Below the pieces are notes generated by a model. That model worked only from the letters and a program-made list of their open reading frames with translations, searched no databases and was not told the origin of the DNA. 11,160 nucleotides of DNA from an archaeon. Lineage in GTDB: Archaea > Thermoproteota > Nitrososphaeria > Nitrososphaerales > UBA183. The stretch covers positions 1-11,160 of the forward strand of contig JAJYNM010000061.1 of assembly GCA_021786335.1 (NCBI GenBank), read 5' to 3'. How positions within the stretch are numbered: position 1 is the first letter of the stretch; each line of letters opens with the position of its first letter. The position numbers were made by a program, and so were the translations under genes. Below, one piece after another: positions 6,428 to 11,160 of the stretch.

Positions 6428-7519
6428 CTAACCCACCAGGTTCGCTTTGATGAACCTCGGGTCGACCTCGACTCCAAGACCGGGCCCCCTGGGCGCTGCT
6501 ATCCTGCCGGCGGAGAGCTCTGGGAAACCAGGCGCCAGCTGGTGAACGAGAGGGTTGTCGAAGGCGTCGTACTCCACCCCGATCGATCCCATGGCCGCCG
6601 CAACCTGCACGGAAGCGGCCAGCGACAGCGCAGAATTGGCCCCCACCATCGGTGAAAACTCGATCCCTCTCTTCGAGGCTTCGCGGGCGACTCTGGCCTC
6701 ACAAGCTATGCCGCCGCACCTGCTGACGCTCGGCTCCACGACGTCGACCAGCCCTCCAGAGATGGGCCGGGCGAAGTCGCCAGCGTACCAGGTTTCGCCC
6801 GCCCCCACCTTGACCTTCCTCCCCTTCGCAATGGCGGCGTATCCGTCAAAATCGTCAGAAGGCACGGGTTCCTCGAGCCACGCGAGTCTGAATCTCTCGA
6901 ACCTCTCCATGGCCTTGGATGCGCTCTTGGCGTCGTAGGCTCCGTTGGCATCGGCGACCATCATGCCGTCACCCCATCGCCTCCTCGCTTGGGCTAAGAT
7001 CCTCGTGTCCTTGGCGACGCCGAATCCGACTTTCAGCTTCACCCCCTTGAGGCCAAGGGACTTCACCCATTCGATCTGTTCTGAGATGGGCCCCCTCGAT
7101 TCGAATATGGAACCTGCGTAAGCTGAGACGCTTGCCGAGCTCCGCGCCGAAAGGAGTCTGGCTATGGACTTCCCCTTGATCCTGCCCCAGGCGTCCCACA
7201 GGGACATCTCGACCCCGCTCAGCGCTTCCATGGCGATTCCCCTGGTCTGGCCGCGAACCCTGAACTGCCGGTAGACGTCTTCCCACGCCGCCTCTGGTCG
7301 GGGGAAGTCCCTGCCCTCGAGGTGGTGTCCCGCCCACCTCACCAATCCGGCGGTGGCCTCAGCTGAGAACCTCGTCATGGCTTCGCCCCATCCAGGCACT
7401 CCGTTCCAGACCGTCCTCACGAGGACCGACTGGTAGTCCTCATAGCGAAATGTCCCAGCGAGCAGCCTGTCCTTCATCTTGACCCTCACTGGGAACGCTT
7501 CGACGGACTCGACGGTCAC
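6428..7519 (-). CDS. Enolase-superfamily (mandelate racemase/muconate lactonising enzyme-like) protein, putative sugar-acid dehydratase
   Basis: The 363-residue protein has an N-terminal capping domain (about 1-125) and a TIM-barrel domain. Metal ligands D190 (VADANGAY), E216 (WLEEPV) and E242 (GAGETW) have the exact 26/26 spacing of mandelate racemase. The base motif K161-x-K163 is in GVKLKVG. Superfamily members abstract a proton alpha to a carboxylate; many in archaea dehydrate gluconate, galactonate and other sugar acids. Two expected residues look absent: the Asp of the usual second-half strand is S264 in VEPSVSRCGGI, and the His of the SPH-type loop is M291 in EFSPMVGANSALS. It may therefore have a one-base mechanism or a different reaction. 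The start is GTG 7519, 26-27 nt from a TTTAAG box. Convergent with the HAD gene with zero gap. Confidence 0.88.
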   Translation of the reverse strand: MTVESVEAFPVRVKMKDRLLAGTFRYEDYQSVLVRTVWNGVPGWGEAMTRFSAEATAGLVRWAGHHLEGRDFPRPEAAWEDVYRQFRVRGQTRGIAMEALSGVEMSLWDAWGRIKGKSIARLLSARSSASVSAYAGSIFESRGPISEQIEWVKSLGLKGVKLKVGFGVAKDTRILAQARRRWGDGMMVADANGAYDAKSASKAMERFERFRLAWLEEPVPSDDFDGYAAIAKGRKVKVGAGETWYAGDFARPISGGLVDVVEPSVSRCGGIACEARVAREASKRGIEFSPMVGANSALSLAASVQVAAAMGSIGVEYDAFDNPLVHQLAPGFPELSAGRIAAPRGPGLGVEVDPRFIKANLVG

Positions 7520-7541
7520 CCCTCGGGTCTATCCTGGCAAA

Positions 7542-7549
7542 CTTAAATT
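7542..7549 (-). promoter_or_regulatory. TATA box for the enolase-superfamily gene
   Basis: AATTTAAG on the minus strand is centred 26-27 nt ahead of GTG 7519. This supports that start and a leaderless mRNA. Confidence 0.6.
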
Positions 7550-7648
7550 GCTTCAACGGCGTCACGGCCACCACTGCAGGATGGGAAGGGTGCGGCCGGC
7601 AATTGAGGCCTGCTCAGGGCAGCCGAGCCTTCGCTAGGCGCATCCCCC

Positions 7649-7843
7649 ATGGTCGTGGGCCCGGAGAGGGCCTGCTTATCCTGTGGGATGGGGGAAGTCA
7701 AGTGTGGCACCTGCCGGAGCCACTCGAGCATAGCTATCTTGCTGCACAGGACGTCTATCCTGTCAATGACTATCACACCAGTCAGCTTCAAGACGAGGGG
7801 GGTTGCGGACCCACAAGAGAGCGTCGTAGACGACTGGACCTGA
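7649..7843 (+). CDS. Possible small zinc-ribbon protein
   Basis: ATG 7649 opens a 64-codon frame with CLSCGMGEVKCGTC at residues 9-22, a CxxC-x7-CxxC pattern like the zinc ribbons common in small archaeal proteins. The rest (IAILLHRTSILSMTITPVSF onward) matches nothing recognised. No TATA box or ribosome-binding site is obvious upstream. A minus-strand ORF at 7543-7791 overlaps it (starting MKLTGVIVIDRIDVLC), so only one, or neither, is real. Confidence 0.28.
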   Translation: MVVGPERACLSCGMGEVKCGTCRSHSSIAILLHRTSILSMTITPVSFKTRGVADPQESVVDDWT

Positions 7844-8138
7844 AGGATGTGAAGCTACCGAAGTTGACGAAGCGTTGGGCACGCCGTGGACCTGGGTCAA
7901 GGTGATCGTCTTCCACCGAGCGGCCTACGCGTCGGAAAATGCCGAACTCCCTGTGCGTCCTCGTCCTGATCCTCGCGCCCTCTTCCAAGGGCTTCGAGAG
8001 CGTAGTACCGGCACGCTGTGGAACGAGAACTTCTTGACGAAGACCACGACGCTGCATGAGAGAACGCGTCCCATAATGGTCTATCCTGTGTTATCCCGAA
8101 TTGAACGTAAGTAGACCCGCTTCTTCGAACGGCGGCTA

Positions 8139-9455
8139 TTAGTCGACCCAGACTGATTTCATGTTGGTAAGCTCCAGCATACCATACCTGGAGAGTTCCC
8201 TGCCCACGCCGCTCCTCTTGACTCCGCCGAACGGGAGGCGAGGGTCGGACGTGACCCTCTTGTTTATGAAGACCATCCCGGCTTCGATACGAGGCGCCAG
8301 ACGCTCAGCTGCGTCAGAGTCTCCCCACACCGACGCGCCGAGCCCGTAGGGTGTCTCGTTGGCGAGGGACACCGCCTCTTCATCTGTCTCGTACTTCTTC
8401 AGTATCGCGACAGGACCGAAGACCTCCTCGTCGAAGAGGACGTCCGTCCTGACCACCGTCGGCGGGACGAAGTTCCCGTGCAGGCCAGTCAGTGCCTCCT
8501 CCACCTTTCCGATCTTGCCCAGCCGTTGGATCTGCTCCCTAACGGTCTGCGCTTGATTCCTGCTCGAGAGCGGACCGATGAACGTGCCCGAGTCGAGGGG
8601 GTCTCCCGCCTTGACCTTGGCGAAGCCTTCCTTCAACTTGCTGTAGAACTCGTCGTACACGTCGGCATGCACAATGAACCTCTTCGCGGAGATGCAAATC
8701 TGTCCCGCATTCGTCAGGCGGGAGCTCACCGCGCTCTCCACAGTCTTGTCTAGGCCAGTGCCGTCAATCACTATGAACGGGTCTGAACCGCCCAGCTCGA
8801 GGACCGCCTTCTTCAGATTCTTCCCCGCCTCGGCGGCTATGCGGGAACCCGTCCTGTCCGATCCTGTGAAGGCAACGCCGTCCACGTGGCCTATGATGGA
8901 GAGCGCAGTGTCACCTCCACAGATTGTTGATTTGAAGACGTCGAGGCCGAACAGCTCTTCCAGCTTCTTGCTCGTCCCAGAGACGATCGAAGAGTGCTTG
9001 AGCAGGACCGCGTTGCCCGCGGCGAGCGCCCATACGGCAGCGCGCATAGCCTGCTGGACCGGGTAGTTCCAAGGCTCAATTGCCAAGATCGTCCCGAGGG
9101 GCTCGAAGCGTATGTAGCTCCGCTTCGCCTCGGTCCTCACCTGTTCAGGCGCTAGAAACGACTCCGCGTGCTCGATGGCATAATCCAGCAGCTGGATCGA
9201 CTTCGTCACTTCTGACAGACTCTGGGTTATCGGCTTGCCCATCTCCGAAGTCACCTGCCGGGCCAGGTCGTCTACGCTCGCTGAGAACCTCTTCTTCGAC
9301 TCCTTGAGCGCCTCTATCCTGCCGTGCAGGTCACGCCCCCACTTTCTCTGGCTCGCCTTCAGCTGAGAGAGCTTTGCAGCTATTTCGTCCCAGCCGTCTT
9401 CTTTGTACTCGGCGATAGTCTCATCCGTGTAGGGGTTGACCGTCTTCACCGCCAT
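8139..9455 (-). CDS. NAD(P)-dependent aldehyde dehydrogenase, succinate-semialdehyde dehydrogenase-like
   Basis: The 438-residue protein has the ALDH landmarks in order: EPWNYP (127-132, oxyanion N130), LLKHS (K153), FTGSDRTGS (196-204, cofactor loop), ELGGSDPFIV (general base E220), NAGQICISAKRF (catalytic C254), EEVFGPVA (E344) and PFGGVKRSG (408-416). It oxidises an aldehyde to a carboxylate in the cytoplasm. It most resembles succinate-semialdehyde and 2-oxoglutarate-semialdehyde dehydrogenases, though glyceraldehyde or lactaldehyde are possible substrates. It is slightly shorter than many family members (about 450-490) but complete. ATG 9455 is the only start, because an in-frame TAG lies one codon upstream. 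It is divergent from the ACS transporter at 57 bp spacing, suggesting a common regulator and a role in using the transported substrate. Confidence 0.93.
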   Translation of the reverse strand: MAVKTVNPYTDETIAEYKEDGWDEIAAKLSQLKASQRKWGRDLHGRIEALKESKKRFSASVDDLARQVTSEMGKPITQSLSEVTKSIQLLDYAIEHAESFLAPEQVRTEAKRSYIRFEPLGTILAIEPWNYPVQQAMRAAVWALAAGNAVLLKHSSIVSGTSKKLEELFGLDVFKSTICGGDTALSIIGHVDGVAFTGSDRTGSRIAAEAGKNLKKAVLELGGSDPFIVIDGTGLDKTVESAVSSRLTNAGQICISAKRFIVHADVYDEFYSKLKEGFAKVKAGDPLDSGTFIGPLSSRNQAQTVREQIQRLGKIGKVEEALTGLHGNFVPPTVVRTDVLFDEEVFGPVAILKKYETDEEAVSLANETPYGLGASVWGDSDAAERLAPRIEAGMVFINKRVTSDPRLPFGGVKRSGVGRELSRYGMLELTNMKSVWVD

Positions 9456-9512
9456 CTTCTATGACCCAGGGTGATGGTAAGGGCGCTAAGTTAAATATCT
9501 TCAGAACGCCAT
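9456..9512. promoter_or_regulatory. Compact divergent promoter between ALDH and the ACS transporter
   Basis: Only one AT-rich element is present: TTAAATAT at 9491-9498, TATA-like on both strands. Toward plus it sits about 27 nt from TTG 9522 and 19-20 nt from GTG 9513. Toward minus it lies about 40 nt from ATG 9455, giving a leader of about 13 nt. Both genes probably share this box or a common operator. Confidence 0.6.
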
Positions 9513-10916
9513 GTGTGCCGCTTGGCCGTCGCCCAGCAGGTCGCGGTCCCGAGGGGGAAGTCTCACGTACGATGGGCTATAACGACGCTGCTGACGACCG
9601 TCATCGCGGTCAACTACATCGACAGGATAGTATGGGTGATCGCGGAGCCGAAGTTCGCGCAGACGTTCGGCTGGTATTCGGGCACCGGTCCCCTCCCCCC
9701 GGTGGCCTTGAGCGACATAGCCTTGATACTCTTCATATGGTCGATGGCCTACGCTTTCTTCAACTTCCCTGGCGGGTGGATAGTGGACAAGCTTGGCATA
9801 AGGAAAGGGATGACGACGTTCCTTGCAATCTGGTCTGCGTTCACCATCGCCACCGCAGCCACGTTCAACTTCATCTCGATGGCGGTGGTGAGGGCCATCA
9901 TGGGCGCGGGCGAGGGACCTGTCTGGCCCATAAACGGTAGGAACGCGAGGACTTGGTCCAATCCCGGCGAAGAGTCGACGATGTTCACGCTGGCAGGCTC
10001 CGGGCAGGCAGTAGGGCCAATCATCGCGGCTGTGGTCGGAGGGCTGCAGGTGTCTCTCTGGGGGTGGCAGTTGACTTTCGTCTTCTGGGGTGTCGTAGGG
10101 CTCCTCCTCGTCGCCGTGTGGTACTTCTACGTGAGAGACTCTCCGCGGCTCCACCATGGCGTGAACAAGGCAGAGCTCGATTACATCGAGAGCGCGCGGG
10201 GGAAGGACACGAAGGGGACCAACATCTCCAGCAAGGACACGTGGAAGATAACGCTGAAGCTCGCCTTCACGACGAAGGCGGGGTTTGGCGAGCTCCTGAT
10301 CTTCGTCTCGTTCGCGTACATACTAGGCGCAATCTTGTCCTGGGTGCCCACTTACTTCTACAGCTCCTTCCTCCACAACGTTACGAGCACTGGCATCTAC
10401 TCGGGCGCCGTCTACGCGTCGCTGCTGGGGGGCTATCTGGCGTCGGGCCCCATAAACGACGGGCTCTCGAAGAGGATGGGGCGGGCAAACGGAAGGAGGA
10501 TAGCAGCCCTTGTCCCGATGGTTCTAATGATCCTGTTCGTGGCGGCATCCTACTTCACCGGGGAAGCGGGCGCTTTCATCCCAACGGCGATTCTTCTCGC
10601 CCTCGCCGGCGGCGTGATGAACATAACCGTCGGGTCTTGGGCGGCCAACGCGCTCACGATCTCGCCTGGCGAGACGAGCGCCACGGTCTACGGGTTCTAC
10701 AACGGTGTTCTGAACATAATGGGCGCATTCACCTCGCTCATAATCGTGGGGCTGGCAATCAGGTACGGCTTCCCGGTGGCCATAACGAGCACAGTCTTCT
10801 TCATGGCGCTGTTCATAGCGGCCTACTCGGTCTTCATCACGGAGAAGTCGATGAACAAGGCGATCGAGAAGGGCAACGCGATGCTCGCCGCCGCCAAATC
10901 ACACTCCGCGTACTGA
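9513..10916 (+). CDS. MFS transporter, anion:cation symporter (ACS) family, probable sugar-acid/carboxylate importer
   Basis: The 467-residue protein has about 12 membrane helices. The ACS family (hexuronate ExuT, galactonate DgoT, glucarate GudP, phthalate and tartrate carriers) is indicated by NYIDR in TM1 (34-38), GGWIVDKLGIRKG after TM2 (87-99), RAIMGAGEGPVWP in TM4 (127-139) and the following PGEES...GSGQAVGP segment. Such carriers import organic anions with H+ or Na+ across the cytoplasmic membrane. The start is uncertain: GTG 9513 or TTG 9522; the latter is about 27 nt from the TATA-like box. No in-frame ATG is near. It is paired divergently with an aldehyde dehydrogenase, which with the dehydratase-like gene suggests uptake of a sugar acid. 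The exact substrate is unknown. Confidence 0.9.
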   Translation: MCRLAVAQQVAVPRGKSHVRWAITTLLTTVIAVNYIDRIVWVIAEPKFAQTFGWYSGTGPLPPVALSDIALILFIWSMAYAFFNFPGGWIVDKLGIRKGMTTFLAIWSAFTIATAATFNFISMAVVRAIMGAGEGPVWPINGRNARTWSNPGEESTMFTLAGSGQAVGPIIAAVVGGLQVSLWGWQLTFVFWGVVGLLLVAVWYFYVRDSPRLHHGVNKAELDYIESARGKDTKGTNISSKDTWKITLKLAFTTKAGFGELLIFVSFAYILGAILSWVPTYFYSSFLHNVTSTGIYSGAVYASLLGGYLASGPINDGLSKRMGRANGRRIAALVPMVLMILFVAASYFTGEAGAFIPTAILLALAGGVMNITVGSWAANALTISPGETSATVYGFYNGVLNIMGAFTSLIIVGLAIRYGFPVAITSTVFFMALFIAAYSVFITEKSMNKAIEKGNAMLAAAKSHSAY

Positions 10917-11147
10917 GCGCCCACCAAAGATGGGCCGCCTCCGCTCAATGACTCGAACCGTCGTCGCGAGTGCCGCTCATCTGTCGTCTCCGTAGTGGAC
11001 AGCGACTGTAACCTAAGGCACCTGCTGGCCGCTCGACTTCTGACCGTGAGAAGGACGCGCTCAAGGCGGTAGACGAGCCATGGTTCGGATGAGGAGATTT
11101 GTTTATCTGCGGCCCGTTGTGCCTTTCGGTCGGAGAGCGCGACATCC
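10917..11147. other. Intergenic region with a possible promoter near its end
   Basis: A short stem (GCCCA/TGGGC, 10919-10935) follows the transporter stop but lacks a T-run. TTTGTTTATC at 11098-11107 is the only AT-rich block and could be a TATA-like box for a gene starting near 11148. No RNA gene is recognised between them. Confidence 0.4.
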
Positions 11148-11160
11148 ATGAAGATGTACA
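11148..11160 (+). CDS. Possible start of a gene running out of the window
   Basis: ATG 11148 (M-K-M-Y...) lies about 45 nt after a TATA-like block. Only four codons are visible, so no identity can be given and the start is a guess. Confidence 0.2.

Larger units (their letters stand above)
7520..8138. other. 620-bp gap with no confident gene and repeated TATCCTG motifs
   Basis: Several short ORFs overlap here on both strands, but none longer than about 100 codons shows a recognised domain. GTCTATCCTG occurs exactly at 7527-7536, 7753-7762 and 8079-8088, and TATCCTGTG also at 7677-7685. It may hold a decayed gene or a regulatory region. The only protein-like motif is a possible zinc knuckle at 7649-7843. 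Confidence 0.5.

Noticed and set aside
7788..8057. Minus-strand ORF of 89 codons as a gene
   Set aside because: Arginine-rich with no recognisable motif, no promoter, and competing ORFs in other frames.
10919..10935. Terminator after the ACS transporter
   Set aside because: Only a 5-bp stem with a 7-nt loop and no T-tract; could easily be chance in GC-rich DNA.
1..11160. CRISPR array, tRNA or rRNA
   Set aside because: No regularly spaced repeats and no cloverleaf or rRNA-like segments were seen on either strand.

Overview
The window looks archaeal. Several start codons have a TATA-like box centred about 26-28 nt upstream, which fits leaderless or near-leaderless transcripts. Some genes are forced to GTG or TTG starts, arginine codons are largely AGG/AGA, and the transposase matches the archaeal IS6-type (ISC774-like) family. 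The closer affiliation (a non-ammonia-oxidising Nitrososphaeria or a Thermoplasmata-like lineage, for example) is a guess that the sequence alone cannot settle.

Layout. Positions 1-552 hold a Doc-type Fic toxin followed immediately by a 37-codon basic ORF. Positions 611-1089 (minus) are a decayed nuclease gene: an N-terminal membrane hairpin fused to a PD-(D/E)XK domain, broken by one frameshift and one in-frame TAG. Next come a hemerythrin-like HHE protein (1177-1626) and a possible tiny membrane ORF that lacks a standard start (1674-1829). An MFS transporter lies on the minus strand (1928-3322). A 762-bp IS6-like element (3381-4142) with matching 16-bp ends and a frameshifted transposase sits 12 bp behind that transporter's TATA box. 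A 256-bp stretch with two hairpins follows.

The second half is a metabolic block. It contains an iron-dependent alcohol dehydrogenase (4399-5550, minus), a NagD-type HAD phosphatase (5645-6427, plus), an enolase-superfamily sugar-acid dehydratase-like protein (6428-7519, minus), a poorly coding 620-bp gap, an aldehyde dehydrogenase (8139-9455, minus) and an ACS-family organic/sugar-acid MFS transporter (9513-10916, plus). The last two share a 57-bp divergent promoter. Together they suggest uptake of an acidic sugar or related carboxylate, dehydration, and oxidation or reduction of the resulting aldehydes. No 2-keto-3-deoxy aldolase or kinase is present, so the pathway is inferred and incomplete.

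The points most worth a second look are: the enolase-superfamily protein keeps its metal ligands and KxK motif but appears to lack both residues of the Asp/His dyad; the membrane-anchored nuclease remnant; the IS insertion beside a promoter; the zero-gap convergent gene pair; and a repeated TATCCTG motif in the 7.5-8.1 kb gap. I found no CRISPR array, tRNA or rRNA, and no convincing wholly new multi-gene system.
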